A DNA stretch of 64,000 nucleotides from Neglectibacter sp. X58 (GCF_009936035.1 NZ_QWEO01000001.1:347851-411850); one strand, 5' to 3'; positions 15,098 to 24,103 are shown, counted from the stretch's first letter. Made by a program: numbers and translations. The notes: generated by a model not told the origin, from the letters alone.

Positions 15098-15127
15098 ATT
15101 ATAACACTTTTTTGTATGGTTTGTCAA
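15098..15127 (-). promoter_or_regulatory. Strong promoter of the candidate small RNA
   Basis: A perfect TTGACA (15122-15127) and perfect TATAAT (15098-15103) with an 18-bp A-rich spacer. Confidence 0.8.
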
Positions 15128-15163
15128 GCGTTTACAACCGGAAATCTATGGATAGTATATTCC

Positions 15164-16234
15164 TTATTTTACCTCAACTACCCAGCCGAAGGGATCCTCT
15201 GCCTTCCCTGTCTGGATGCCAGTGACAGTGTTATAAAGCTTCTGGCTTACAGGGCCAATGCCCCCGCCGGAAATTACCATCACCTCGTCCCCAAAGCGCA
15301 AGGCACCAACTGGGGAGATGACAGCCGCAGTACCGCTGCCCCAGCACTCTTCCAGGGAGCCGTCCCTGGCGGCGGCCACCAGTTCCTCTACAGAAACGCG
15401 GCGTTCCTCCACCTCCATGCCCCAGTGCCTGCACAGATCCAGGCAGGAGGCCCGGGTGACGCCGGGCAGGATACTGCCGTTTAGCATGGGGGTGACCACC
15501 TTGCCGTTTATCTTGAAGAAGATATTCATGGCCCCCACCTCTTCAATATATTTGCGCTCCACGCCGTCCAGCCACAGCACCTGGGAGTAGCCTTCTTCGT
15601 GGGCTTTCATCTGGGCTTTCAGGCTTGCCACATAGTTTCCGCCTGTTTTGGCCTCGCCAATGCCGCCCCGCACAGCCCGCACATAGTCATCTTCGATCCA
15701 GATTTTCACTGGATCCAGGCCGCTTTCATAGTATGCGCCGGAGGGGGACAGGATGATCATAAAGAGATATGTATCGGAAGGGCGCACGCCCAGGAAGGGA
15801 TCTGTGGCGATAATAAAGGGCCGGATGTACAGGGAGGTGCCGGGAGCTGTGGGAATCCAGTCCTTTTCAATACTTACCAGGGTTTTGAGGGCATTCATAA
15901 AATCATCCTCCGGCACCTCCGGGATACAGATGCGCCGGTTGGAATTGTTGGCCCGGGCAATGTTCCGGTCAGGGCGGAACAGCAGGGTGCGGCCGTCCTC
16001 CGCCCGGTAAGCCTTCATCCCCTCAAACATCTCCTGGCCATAATGGAACACCATGGCGGAAGGATCCAGCTCCAGGCTGTGGTACGGCTCTATGCGGGGA
16101 TCGTGCCAGCCCTTTTCCTTATTATAGGGCATAATGTACATGTGATCGGTGAATATCTTACCGAAGCCCAGCTTAGACTGGTCTGCGGGCTTTGCCTTTG
16201 GTTTTTTTGTCAGTTCAATCTTGATTTCCTGCAT
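15164..16234 (-). CDS. ilvE: Branched-chain amino-acid aminotransferase
   Basis: A PLP enzyme that transaminates valine, leucine and isoleucine and their 2-oxo acids. The 356-residue protein is of the longer BCAT type with HYGQEMFEGMKAYR, the PLP Lys in GEAKTGGNYVASLKAQ, and YIEEVGAMNIFF followed by SILPGVTR. The ATG at 16234 is taken because the native N-terminus MQEIKIEL starts there; no strong ribosome site is visible, and a GTG 12 bp up is possible. It is a single gene with its own promoter; downstream is a separate small-RNA unit. Confidence 0.94.
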   Translation of the reverse strand: MQEIKIELTKKPKAKPADQSKLGFGKIFTDHMYIMPYNKEKGWHDPRIEPYHSLELDPSAMVFHYGQEMFEGMKAYRAEDGRTLLFRPDRNIARANNSNRRICIPEVPEDDFMNALKTLVSIEKDWIPTAPGTSLYIRPFIIATDPFLGVRPSDTYLFMIILSPSGAYYESGLDPVKIWIEDDYVRAVRGGIGEAKTGGNYVASLKAQMKAHEEGYSQVLWLDGVERKYIEEVGAMNIFFKINGKVVTPMLNGSILPGVTRASCLDLCRHWGMEVEERRVSVEELVAAARDGSLEECWGSGTAAVISPVGALRFGDEVMVISGGGIGPVSQKLYNTVTGIQTGKAEDPFGWVVEVK

Positions 16235-16307
16235 AATCAACACCACTTTCTTTGCCTGTCCATTAGGCTTTTGCCGCCTGCCGCAGGCTGATTTTTCCTA
16301 TTTCCCT

Positions 16308-16336
16308 ATTATAGCCCCTGGGAGGCAAAAATGCAA
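16308..16336 (-). promoter_or_regulatory. Promoter of ilvE
   Basis: TTGCAT (16331-16336), 17 bp, perfect TATAAT (16308-16313). The roughly 70-nt leader contains a GCCTGC-rich hairpin. Confidence 0.7.
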
Positions 16337-16381
16337 GCCAAACCAAATAATCCTGCAAAAATTCTCCTGCAAGCTTATTGG

Positions 16382-16412
16382 AAAAGCGCCGGGATGCCTC
16401 CCGGCGCTTTTT
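16382..16412. terminator. Terminator after yebC
   Basis: A 13-bp stem (AAAAGCGCCGGGA/TCCCGGCGCTTTT) with a 4-nt loop and T-rich flanks on both strands. Confidence 0.85.
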
Positions 16413-16419
16413 GCCTGTC

Positions 16420-17166
16420 TCACTCGTCGTCCTCATCCTCCGGGGCATCCCAGTTGTGCCAGACGTTCTGCACGTCGTCGTTGTCCTCCAGCAGATCCAG
16501 CATCTTCTGCATTTTGACAACTACCTCCGGATCCGCAATGGCGGTGTAAGTATCGGGCACCATTTCCACCTCGGCGGAGACAAATGCATAGCCTTTCTTT
16601 TCCAGGTCTTCCCGCACGCCGCTGAAATCGGCAGGCTCGGTGGAAATCTCAAACACATCCTCATCGGCGGCAAAATCGGAAGCGCCAGCCTCCAGTGCGT
16701 CTGTCATAACGGTATCCTCGTCCAGGCCTTCCCGCTCAATCACGATAACGCCTTTCTTGTTGAACATAAAGGACACGCAGCCAGTGGTGCCCAGGTTCCC
16801 GCCGTATTTGTCAAAGGCATGGCGCACATCGGCAGCAGTGCGGTTTCGGTTATCGGTGAGGGCCTCTACAATGACAGCCACGCCGCAGGGGCCATAGCCC
16901 TCATAGGTTACATCTTCATAGTTGTCGGCATTGCCGTCTCCGGCGGCCTTTTTGATAATGCGCTCAATATTGTCATTGGGGACGTTTGCGGCCTTTGCCT
17001 TGGCGATACAGTCCCGCAGGCGGGAGTTTGCGGCCGGATCCGCGCTGCCCCCTTCCTTTACGGCAACAGTCAGCTCGCGCCCAATCTTCGTAAAGATTTT
17101 AGCCTTTGCCCCGTCGGCCTTTTCCTTCTTCCGTTTAATGTTGTTCCATTTTGAATGTCCAGACAT
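16420..17166 (-). CDS. yebC: YebC/PmpR-family regulator or translation factor
   Basis: A conserved three-domain protein (PF01709). Members act as DNA-binding regulators, and recent work links some to easing ribosome stalling at prolines; which applies here is unknown. The 248 residues are the usual length, starting [18 protein letters not shown], with [14 protein letters not shown] and [10 protein letters not shown]. The C-terminus is very acidic (APEDEDDE). A GAAGAGGG ribosome site precedes the start. It is a single gene ended by a strong terminator. Confidence 0.95.
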   Translation of the reverse strand: MSGHSKWNNIKRKKEKADGAKAKIFTKIGRELTVAVKEGGSADPAANSRLRDCIAKAKAANVPNDNIERIIKKAAGDGNADNYEDVTYEGYGPCGVAVIVEALTDNRNRTAADVRHAFDKYGGNLGTTGCVSFMFNKKGVIVIEREGLDEDTVMTDALEAGASDFAADEDVFEISTEPADFSGVREDLEKKGYAFVSAEVEMVPDTYTAIADPEVVVKMQKMLDLLEDNDDVQNVWHNWDAPEDEDDE

Positions 17167-17231
17167 GCTGTACCCTCTTCCTTATTAGTATAAAATAAGC
17201 TGGCGCTTAAAATTTGCCGCTTATAATCATA

Positions 17232-17819
17232 TCATAAGCGGGAAAGGATTTCAAGACCAAGGCTTCCCGCTTTTTTCTGGGCCTGCACCTGTTTCTCCCG
17301 CCCCAGGTCAGTGGCGTCCCACACCACGCAGCCCGTAAGCTGGGTGTTCATCACACTGAAGGATCGCTTAAGCTGGTAAGTGGTCACCTCTACCCCGAAA
17401 TCCTCCTCGCTGCCCATGGAAAGGAGCAGCACAGCTTCCCGGCGCTTTTTAATGGGCGGCTTTTTGTTTAAGGAGAACCGGGCTTCAAAATACCGCTGGG
17501 TTCTGTCCAGCAGGGCCTTCATAGGCGCGGGAAAGGAAGCGTTGTATACAGGCGACGCCACTACCAGCAGGTCGCTTTTCCGCAGTTCCTTGTCAAAGCC
17601 GTCCAAATCGGAAAATTTGCATCCTTCCTTTTTGGCGCAGGCCCCGCAGGCTATGCAGGGATTTGGATGCAGATCGTACACATCTATCTCCTTGATTTCC
17701 CATTCCTTCTTCCCTTTGAACCCTTCCAGGAAGCTGTCCAGCAGCATCCTGGTGTGGCCATGCCCGTTGGGGGAGCAGAACAGCACCAGCAGCCGCTTTT
17801 TGCTTTCAAAAAATCCCAT
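17232..17819 (-). CDS. NADPH-dependent FMN reductase / flavodoxin-fold protein
   Basis: A cytoplasmic flavoprotein of the NAD(P)H-dependent FMN reductase family (PF03358). The 195-residue protein has the flavin phosphate loop VLFCSPNGHGHTRMLLD, a CIACGACAKKEGCKF cluster (Cys at about 55, 58, 61, 66) like iron-sulfur flavoproteins, and VVASPVYNASFPAPMKALLDR. The electron acceptor is not predictable. It is followed on the same strand by yebC and preceded by the permease gene, with gaps of about 65-70 bp, so it may share a transcript with either. Confidence 0.82.
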   Translation of the reverse strand: MGFFESKKRLLVLFCSPNGHGHTRMLLDSFLEGFKGKKEWEIKEIDVYDLHPNPCIACGACAKKEGCKFSDLDGFDKELRKSDLLVVASPVYNASFPAPMKALLDRTQRYFEARFSLNKKPPIKKRREAVLLLSMGSEEDFGVEVTTYQLKRSFSVMNTQLTGCVVWDATDLGREKQVQAQKKAGSLGLEILSRL

Positions 17820-17888
17820 TTCTTTCTCCTTTCCGCTTGTTCTTTCGTAAAAACAGGCGCTGCCTGCCGCCGGAAACCTGCGGGGCGC

Positions 17889-19310
17889 TTACCTGTCTGC
17901 GTCTCCCCGCTCGGGGAGCACTTCTTCGCTTTTTACCACATGGGACACCATGCCCTTGCCTGTAGCCTCCCGGTTGGGGATAACCAGGTTCAGGATAATG
18001 CCCACAATAATGCCCAGGCCGATGTTGGAAAAGCTAAAGGTGGCATTGCCAATGACAGCCCCGCCGATTGCCAGCACCAGCATGACAGCGGCAATGCACA
18101 GGTTGCGGTTCTTGGTGAAGTCCACATGGTTTTCCACCAGGGTGCGCAGGCCCACAGAGGCTATCATGCCGTAAAGCACTATGCAGGCCCCGCCCAGCAC
18201 ACAGTTAGGCACAGACTGGATAACGCCGATGCCCTTGCCAAAGAAGCTGACCGCTATGGCGACAAGCGCCGCTATGCGCAGGGAGGCAGGGTTATAATTC
18301 CCGGTAGCAGCCAGTACAGCGGTGTTTTCGCTGTAGGTTGTGTTGGGAGGGCCGCCTACAAAGCCGGCAAATACCGTAGCCAGGCCGTCCCCCAGCATGG
18401 TGCGGTGCAGGCCGGGCTTTTCTGTGAACTTCTTGCCTACCACCGCGCCGTTTGCGTATACGTCTCCCACATGCTCCACGCAGGTGACAATGGCAATGGG
18501 CGCAATCATGCCAATGGCAGTGATGTTAAAGACGGGAAGCACGAAATGAGGGGCCTGCAGCCAACCATAGCCTGCGATGACGCTGGTATCCATCAGGGAA
18601 GCCGGGGCAATGCCGGTTTTGGTGAGGATGAGGGTGAGCACATAACCGCTGACTAAAGCTATCACAATGGAGGACATCTTTACCATCCCCCTGCCGCAGC
18701 TTGACAGGAACACAGCCAGCAGGCACACCACCGCAGCGATTACCCAGGCCCATACATAAGTGGGCATATGATAGCCCTCTGTAAAGGGGGACATGGCGGC
18801 GCCGTCAGGGCCATATTGGGTCTGGATGTTGGAAATGGCGGTGGAGGCAAGGTTCAGGCCGATGAGGGTGATGCCCACGCCCCGCACAACAGGCGGGAAA
18901 AGGGTGTCAATAAGCCCTTTGCCAAAAATGCGGATCACCAGGGACAACAGCAAATAGAAAATGCCGGAAACGATTATGCCGCCCATTGCCGCCGCTATCT
19001 GCTCATCCTTGGTGGCGCCAAAGGCAGAATTGCCGACCACACCGCAGATGGCGGAGATAAAGGCAAAGGAGCTGCCCAGGAAGGTGGGCATACGCCCGCC
19101 TGTACAGAGATGGAAAATCAGGGTGCCAACGCCTGCGCAGAACAGGGCCACCCCCACGTCCAGCCCGGTGAGAAGCGGCACCAGGATTGTGGCGCAGCTC
19201 ATAGCGAAAGCGTGCTGAAAGCCTAAGGCAATGGCCTTCTTCGCGCCCAGCTTTTCATACTCCCCGGCACAGGGAAATAAAAAGCTGTTGATTTTAGAAA
19301 ACATGCTCAT
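17889..19310 (-). CDS. Uracil/xanthine permease (NCS2 family)
   Basis: Imports a nucleobase by cation symport. The 473-residue protein has about 14 hydrophobic segments and the NCS2 motifs LGSSFAFISAI near the N-terminus and GGPPNTTYSENTAVLAATG in the substrate half. TTYSEN is typical of the UraA/PyrP uracil branch, so uracil is the likeliest substrate; xanthine remains possible. The start follows GGGAGGGC. A promoter lies about 150 bp upstream, leaving a GC-rich leader that could carry control structure. Confidence 0.88.
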   Translation of the reverse strand: MSMFSKINSFLFPCAGEYEKLGAKKAIALGFQHAFAMSCATILVPLLTGLDVGVALFCAGVGTLIFHLCTGGRMPTFLGSSFAFISAICGVVGNSAFGATKDEQIAAAMGGIIVSGIFYLLLSLVIRIFGKGLIDTLFPPVVRGVGITLIGLNLASTAISNIQTQYGPDGAAMSPFTEGYHMPTYVWAWVIAAVVCLLAVFLSSCGRGMVKMSSIVIALVSGYVLTLILTKTGIAPASLMDTSVIAGYGWLQAPHFVLPVFNITAIGMIAPIAIVTCVEHVGDVYANGAVVGKKFTEKPGLHRTMLGDGLATVFAGFVGGPPNTTYSENTAVLAATGNYNPASLRIAALVAIAVSFFGKGIGVIQSVPNCVLGGACIVLYGMIASVGLRTLVENHVDFTKNRNLCIAAVMLVLAIGGAVIGNATFSFSNIGLGIIVGIILNLVIPNREATGKGMVSHVVKSEEVLPERGDADR

Positions 19311-19491
19311 TTTTCTGCCCTCCCGTTTTCATTGCAGGGGCTTTTCCCTGCCCGCAGTTGTTTTGCCTGCCGGCTTACGGGCACATCCGGAGCCTTACGA
19401 AACCCGGGTCCCCTCTCCCCTCTTTTCTTCCCGCACGGGGAGGCTGGCAGGCGCTCTTGCCTATTTTATCACTGCGGGGAAGAAATAGCAA
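19311..19491 (-). promoter_or_regulatory. Promoter and long structured leader of the permease
   Basis: TTGCTA (19486-19491), 17 bp, TAAAAT (19463-19468). The leader of about 145 nt contains a long-range GCCTGCC/GGCAGGC pairing and smaller GC-rich hairpins. It does not match the purine, PyrR or T-box patterns I know. Confidence 0.5.
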
Positions 19492-19549
19492 GAAAAAATG
19501 CCAAAAGGCGGAGAAAAGGATGGATGTTATGGGGGCCATCCATAGATAC

Positions 19550-19590
19550 AAAAAGGGCCTGCGCGGAAAAAATTCTTCCCCGCAGGCCCC
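19550..19590 (-). terminator. Terminator of the aminopeptidase operon
   Basis: A GC-rich stem (GGGCCTGCGCGG against CCCCGCAGGCCC, one mismatch) then CTTTTTG on the minus strand. Confidence 0.75.
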
Positions 19591-19617
19591 CGTCTATATC
19601 ATTTTTCCTGTTTCTGC

Positions 19618-20847
19618 TTAAATGGCCCAGTTGCCGTTCCTAAGAACCGGCACAGCCTTGCCGTCCCGGGTGTATCCGGTGACATTCAACTCCTTGCTGC
19701 CAACCATAAAGTCCACATGGATAATAGAATCGTTAATGCCTTTTGCCTGGATCTCTTCCTTGGACATCCCGGCAAAGCCGGGAATGGTGTCATTAAAGCC
19801 CATGCCCAAAGCCACATGGCAGGCTGCGTTCTCGTCAAAGAGGGTGTTATAAAACAGGATGCCGGAATTGGAGATAGGGGAATCATCCGGCACCAGGGCC
19901 AGTTCTCCCAGCATGGAAGCGCCCTCGTCCATGGCGATCATCTTTTCCAGCAGCGCCTGGCCCTGCTCAGCCTTACAGGAAACGGCTTTGCCGTCTTTAA
20001 AGGTGATAGAGAACTTATCAATCAGGTTCCCCTGATAGGAAAGGGGCAGGGTGGCAACCAGGGTGCCCTCGCACTTGCCCTTTAAAGGAGAAGTGAAAGC
20101 CTCCTCAGTGGGCATATTGGGGTTGAAGAAGGTGCCGTCGATAAGGGTTTCCCCGCCGCCGTTCCACTTGCCGCCAGGGATGAGCCAGCACTTAAAGTCT
20201 GTGCCATTCTGGCTTTCATAGTGGAGGTAGTCGAAATCATAAGCCGTGAGCTTTTCGCACTTCTCGATAATGGTACGGTTGTGCTTGTCCCACTCTGCCT
20301 GGGGATCGTTGTCCTCGGTGACGCGCACCGTTTTCAAAATGACCTCCCACAGCTTTTCCACCGCTGTGCTGGTGCGCTCTCCAGGGAACACCTTCTTGGC
20401 CCACTTTTTAGAGGGCACCGCCACGATAGTCCACTGGTGCTTGTTCTCAATGGCATCCCGGTAGGGCTTGAGCACTTTGCCCCGGGCGGCGTTTATCTTC
20501 TGCATTTTGTCCACATTTATGCCCTTGAGGCCGTCAGGATCGGCGGACACGATAGAGATACGCACCGGCAGCTCGTCCACAATGAACTGCTGCTGGGCTT
20601 TCTCCCACTCCTCTACCCGGGAGCGCTGGGTGACGCTTTCATGGCGGAACTGGAGCTTGTTGAAATCCTGATCCTGCCACTGCATGTGTACCCACTTAGC
20701 CCCGGCCCGGTAAGCCTCCTCAGCCACCATTTCGGCAAACTCATGCTGCTCCACCTGGGCGAAAATCACAGCACCCTGGCCCTTCTTGATATTTACGCCG
20801 GTTTTTACTGTCAACTGCGCGTACTTGCGCATCATTGTTTTTTTCAT
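19618..20847 (-). CDS. M29-family aminopeptidase
   Basis: A cytoplasmic metallo-aminopeptidase of the AmpS/thermophilic family (PF02073). The 409-residue protein is of normal length. It starts MMRKYAQLTVKTGVNIKKGQGAVIFA and contains the metal-ligand stretches EEAFTSPLKGKCEGT and NAACHVALGMGF, ending with HVDFMVGS. Catalysis uses two metal ions. AAAGGA lies just upstream of the start. It is the last gene of an operon with the MIF-like protein and purE, with gaps near 50 bp. Confidence 0.92.
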   Translation of the reverse strand: MKKTMMRKYAQLTVKTGVNIKKGQGAVIFAQVEQHEFAEMVAEEAYRAGAKWVHMQWQDQDFNKLQFRHESVTQRSRVEEWEKAQQQFIVDELPVRISIVSADPDGLKGINVDKMQKINAARGKVLKPYRDAIENKHQWTIVAVPSKKWAKKVFPGERTSTAVEKLWEVILKTVRVTEDNDPQAEWDKHNRTIIEKCEKLTAYDFDYLHYESQNGTDFKCWLIPGGKWNGGGETLIDGTFFNPNMPTEEAFTSPLKGKCEGTLVATLPLSYQGNLIDKFSITFKDGKAVSCKAEQGQALLEKMIAMDEGASMLGELALVPDDSPISNSGILFYNTLFDENAACHVALGMGFNDTIPGFAGMSKEEIQAKGINDSIIHVDFMVGSKELNVTGYTRDGKAVPVLRNGNWAI

Positions 20848-20901
20848 ATTGTTTTCCTTTCTTTATCTCCGCATTGCGGCCTTGGGCAGCGCCCCAAAGC
20901 C

Positions 20902-21402
20902 TTACAGCGCCGCCACCTTCTCCTGGAGAGCCGCGTCCTTTTTCATAACGCCCGCTTCCAAGTCCCGCTTCATCTGGGAGAGCTTTTCTGCCAGCGCCTC
21001 ATCGGACAGGGCCAGCATCTGGGCCGCCAGGATGGCGGCGTTTTCCCCGCCGTCAATGGCTACTGTGGCCACAGGGATGCCCGCGGGCATCTGGACAGTG
21101 GCCAGAAGGGCGTCCAGGCCGTCCAGAGTAGAGGACTTCACCGGAATGCCGATGACGGGCAGGGTGGTGTGGGCGGCAAGCACCCCCGCCAGATGGGCGG
21201 CCTTTCCTGCCGCGGCAATCACCACGCCAAAGCCCTCATCCCGGGCGCTGGCGGCAAAAGCCCCTGCTGCCGCCGGCGTGCGGTGGGCGGACATGACATG
21301 CACCTCCGTCTCTACCCCCAGGGCCTTCAGGCGCCTGATACATGGCTCCAACACAGGGAAATCGCTGTCGCTTCCCATAATTACGGCTGCTTTCTTACTC
21401 AT
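20902..21402 (-). CDS. purE: N5-carboxyaminoimidazole ribonucleotide mutase
   Basis: Converts N5-CAIR to CAIR in de novo purine synthesis. The 166-residue protein is a class I PurE with the signature GSDSDFPV near the N-terminus and HVMSAHRTP in the active site, then IAAAGKAAHLAGV and PVIGIPV. The start has AAAGGAATGG upstream. No other pur genes lie here; purE sits between an MIF-like gene and an aminopeptidase gene, an isolated location for this enzyme. Confidence 0.96.
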   Translation of the reverse strand: MSKKAAVIMGSDSDFPVLEPCIRRLKALGVETEVHVMSAHRTPAAAGAFAASARDEGFGVVIAAAGKAAHLAGVLAAHTTLPVIGIPVKSSTLDGLDALLATVQMPAGIPVATVAIDGGENAAILAAQMLALSDEALAEKLSQMKRDLEAGVMKKDAALQEKVAAL

Positions 21403-21447
21403 AGCTTGACCATTCCTTTCCTTTTGCCAGCATATCTTTTTAGGCGG

Positions 21448-21774
21448 TCAGTTCCAGAACCAGCGGGACACTTCCTCAAATTTCAGGTATACGTGCTTTG
21501 CGCCCAGCTCCCGCTCCAGCAGAGGGATTACCGCGGCCTGAAAGCGCTCGCAGGCCTCCTGGGCGGCGGTGCCGTAGATCATCACGTTCACAAAGGCAAT
21601 GGGGCCGTCCTGCTCCCCTCCCATCCACAGGCGGCAGTTGTCTGTAAACTGCGCCATCAGGCTGCTTTCGCTTTTGCCGGGAATCAGGGAAATGGCTTTG
21701 CCAAGCTCTGCTTTTAACAGGGTTTCCTGCTCGCTGCTTACAGGGCAGCTTGTGCGGACATCTAAAAATGGCAT
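21448..21774 (-). CDS. MIF-like tautomerase
   Basis: A 108-residue homologue of macrophage migration inhibitory factor, a trimeric tautomerase using its N-terminal proline as base. The sequence starts MPFLDVRTSCPV, and removal of Met would expose Pro1. LMAQFTDNCRLWMGG and IPLLERELGAKHVYLKF follow the family pattern. The ATG at 21774 is chosen because it gives Pro1 and has GAGAGG 9 bp upstream; an ATG 9 bp earlier would block the proline. It is the first gene of the MIF-purE-aminopeptidase operon. The physiological substrate in bacteria is unknown. Confidence 0.87.
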   Translation of the reverse strand: MPFLDVRTSCPVSSEQETLLKAELGKAISLIPGKSESSLMAQFTDNCRLWMGGEQDGPIAFVNVMIYGTAAQEACERFQAAVIPLLERELGAKHVYLKFEEVSRWFWN

Positions 21775-21810
21775 ATGCTTCATCCTCTCAGTTTTTTCCA
21801 TAATACAGGA

Positions 21811-21839
21811 AGTATACACCCAATCCCCTAAAAGTGCAA
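21811..21839 (-). promoter_or_regulatory. Promoter of the MIF-purE operon
   Basis: TTGCAC (21834-21839), 17 bp, TATACT (21811-21816), divergent from the FIST promoter. Confidence 0.65.
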
Positions 21840-21933
21840 GGGCTGTTTTCTTCAAGAGCATGGCTAAAACGCATACGCACGCGGAAAGCGGGCAGGATTT
21901 GCCCCCGCCTTTGCCTCCTGATGCTATAAAAGG

Positions 21934-21962
21934 TTGACACCTCCTGGATTTTCACGTATAAT
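21934..21962 (+). promoter_or_regulatory. Promoter of the FIST-MCP operon
   Basis: Perfect TTGACA (21934-21939), 17-bp spacer, perfect TATAAT (21957-21962), followed 50 bp later by the FIST gene. Confidence 0.85.
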
Positions 21963-22007
21963 TTATAAAGAAATGAAACTACCAATTCATGGGAGGGCGA
22001 CAGCAGC

Positions 22008-23063
22008 GTGAAACAGTTTTTCGGTATGAGCCAGCGCGGGAATTTGGATGAGGCACTCCGCGGCCTCCATGCCCCGCAGTTTATCATGCTATTTTCTAAT
22101 GACGGCCAGTTTGAAAAGCACGTGGAAGAATTGGAGAAAAGGTTCCCTGGGGTACCCAGCATCGGGTGCGTGGGGATGAGCTACCAGACGCAGGTGGTGG
22201 AAAAGGGCGTGGGCATTATTGCTTTTTCCAATGGCGTGCGCGCCGCCGCCAACGTGCTGGAACAGGTTTCCACCATGCCCGTCAAGCATATCCAGCGTTT
22301 GGAAGCGGACATGAAGGCGGTAGGCGGTTCCGGGGAAAACACAGTGTGCATAGATTTTTGCAGCGGCAATGACGCCTGCGTGCTGACTACTATCAACACA
22401 TCCCTGGGCAAGCGCAGCATCCCCTTGGTGGGCGGCACAGGCGATCAGGGCAAAGTGTCTGCCAACGGGCGGGTATACCAGGACGCGGTGGCCTATGGGC
22501 TGGTGCGCAACGAAAACGGGCGGGTGAAAACCTACAAGGAAAACATCTACCATCAATTGGGGAATTACCGCTTTATTGCCTCCAACACAGACAGGGCCAA
22601 CTACATACTGGGTTCCTTAAACGGCAAGCCCGCCAAGCAGGTCTACAAAGACATCCTCCACGTTACGGACGAGGAAATCCTTACCCGCACCTTCCAGAAT
22701 CCTTTTGGCAAGCTGAATGGGAATGACACCTGCATTATCTCCATCAAGGAGGTACACGGCAACGCTCTGGCCTGCTTCCGGCAGGTCAACGATTCAGACG
22801 TGCTGATTTTACTGGAGCTGGGGGATTATAAGGCCATCACCCAGGAGACTATCCAGCGGATTTGCGCGGACTTCCCCCGGCGGTCGGCTATTTTCTCTGT
22901 AAACTGCCTGTTCCGCTACAAGCTTTTCTCCCAGCACAACTACATGCAGGCCTATTTGCAGGATATGGCCGCGCTGGGGTGCCACGCAGGCCTTGTGGGC
23001 TATGGGGAGCATTATAACAACCGTTTTGTAAACCAGTCCATGACCTGCGTGGTCTTTGAATAA
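22008..23063 (+). CDS. FIST-domain sensory protein
   Basis: A soluble protein made of FIST_N and FIST_C domains, thought to bind small ligands such as amino acids for signalling. The 351 residues include FIST_N (about 25-210, with PSIGCVGMSYQTQVVEKGVG and PLVGGTGDQG) and FIST_C (about 225-345, with GFLVGYGEHY-like LVGYGEHYNNRF). No membrane segment or output domain is present. Translation starts at GTG 22008 after GGGAGGG. It is followed 14 bp later by a receptor that lacks a sensor, so the two probably work as partners. Confidence 0.87.
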   Translation: MKQFFGMSQRGNLDEALRGLHAPQFIMLFSNDGQFEKHVEELEKRFPGVPSIGCVGMSYQTQVVEKGVGIIAFSNGVRAAANVLEQVSTMPVKHIQRLEADMKAVGGSGENTVCIDFCSGNDACVLTTINTSLGKRSIPLVGGTGDQGKVSANGRVYQDAVAYGLVRNENGRVKTYKENIYHQLGNYRFIASNTDRANYILGSLNGKPAKQVYKDILHVTDEEILTRTFQNPFGKLNGNDTCIISIKEVHGNALACFRQVNDSDVLILLELGDYKAITQETIQRICADFPRRSAIFSVNCLFRYKLFSQHNYMQAYLQDMAALGCHAGLVGYGEHYNNRFVNQSMTCVVFE

Positions 23064-23077
23064 AGGAGGGGGAAGCC

Positions 23078-24028
23078 ATGGGGTTCTTTTTTAAGAAACA
23101 GGAAAAACAGGCCCAGGAGGAAAGAAGCCTTTATCCCATGCTGCACATCGCCGGCAGCCTGAAAGGCTGCCGGCAGGAATTGGTACAGAAGGAGGTTGCC
23201 GCTCTCCAGGAGCTGAGCCTGGTAAGTTCCTCCTTCTCCGGCGTCATGCGGGAGGCTGATTTGTTCCAGAACAAGCTTTCTGATTTAGGAGATTCCTTTT
23301 CCAATATTGACGAAGCGGCAGGGCAATTCGGGCAGGTACGGGGAGACATTGCGGAAAGCGTGACCGGCGCCCAGGCCCAGATGGTGGAGCTGGGAAAAAT
23401 CTCCGCAGCGGTGCAGGCTTCCTATGAGGAGATGGCTGGCACCTTCTCCCAACTGCAGGCTGCTGTAAATGGCATACAGCAGTGCATGGGCAAAATTGTG
23501 TCCATTGCCGATGAAACCAACATTCTGGCCCTCAACGCCTCTATTGAGGCGGCCCGGGTGGGGGCGGCAGGCCGGGGCTTTTCTGTAGTGGCCGCCCAGG
23601 TGAAGGAGCTTGCCGGGGAAATCAAGGCCCTGGCAGGGGAAGTGAGCGATGGCGTAAGCGAGGTAGAGCAGCGGGCAAACGAGTTGAGCGGCCGCATTTC
23701 CTCTTCCCAGGAAACACTGGGCTTAGGCGTGGGCATCGTTTCCCAAGCAGACGAAAGCTTTCAAACCATCACTTCCGCCGCTGACGGCGCTTCTGCTGTC
23801 CAGTCGGAAATTTCTGATGTCATTGAATCCTCCCAGGCAGAGCTGCAGATTATCTGCCGGTTCTTTGACCGGATTAAGGACTTATACCAGGATGTTCAGA
23901 AGCATATTAACAATGCCAGCAACCTGGGCACCACGAAAAGCGCCATGTTTGAGGACATGGACAACATGATTTCCCAAATCCAGCCTTTGGTGCGGGATAT
24001 TGAGAACCACTCATCTTTGAAATCCTGA
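23078..24028 (+). CDS. Soluble methyl-accepting chemotaxis protein without sensor domain
   Basis: A 316-residue chemoreceptor signalling module (PF00015). The hairpin tip that contacts CheA/CheW is clear: SIADETNILALNASIEAARVG, about residues 143-163, then GRGFSVVAAQVKELA. Coiled-coil arms extend on both sides. There is no transmembrane helix and no ligand domain; about 60 residues precede the coil. The start has AAAGGAGGGG. It is in one operon with the FIST protein, which likely supplies sensing. No CheA or flagellar gene is in the window. Confidence 0.9.
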   Translation: MGFFFKKQEKQAQEERSLYPMLHIAGSLKGCRQELVQKEVAALQELSLVSSSFSGVMREADLFQNKLSDLGDSFSNIDEAAGQFGQVRGDIAESVTGAQAQMVELGKISAAVQASYEEMAGTFSQLQAAVNGIQQCMGKIVSIADETNILALNASIEAARVGAAGRGFSVVAAQVKELAGEIKALAGEVSDGVSEVEQRANELSGRISSSQETLGLGVGIVSQADESFQTITSAADGASAVQSEISDVIESSQAELQIICRFFDRIKDLYQDVQKHINNASNLGTTKSAMFEDMDNMISQIQPLVRDIENHSSLKS

Positions 24029-24048
24029 GTATCTTTGAACGCCAAAAG

Positions 24049-24080
24049 CGCCTGTCCTGAGTCCTGGACAGGCGTTTTTT
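24049..24080 (+). terminator. Terminator of the FIST-MCP operon
   Basis: CGCCTGTCC/GGACAGGCG with an 8-nt loop, then six T. Confidence 0.88.
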
Positions 24081-24103
24081 ATCTGCATACTTATACCGTA
24101 AAG

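Noticed and set aside
20221..21717. A 498-codon plus-strand frame over the aminopeptidase and purE genes
   Set aside because: Antisense of three confident genes; His/Leu/Gln-rich translation without any family signature.
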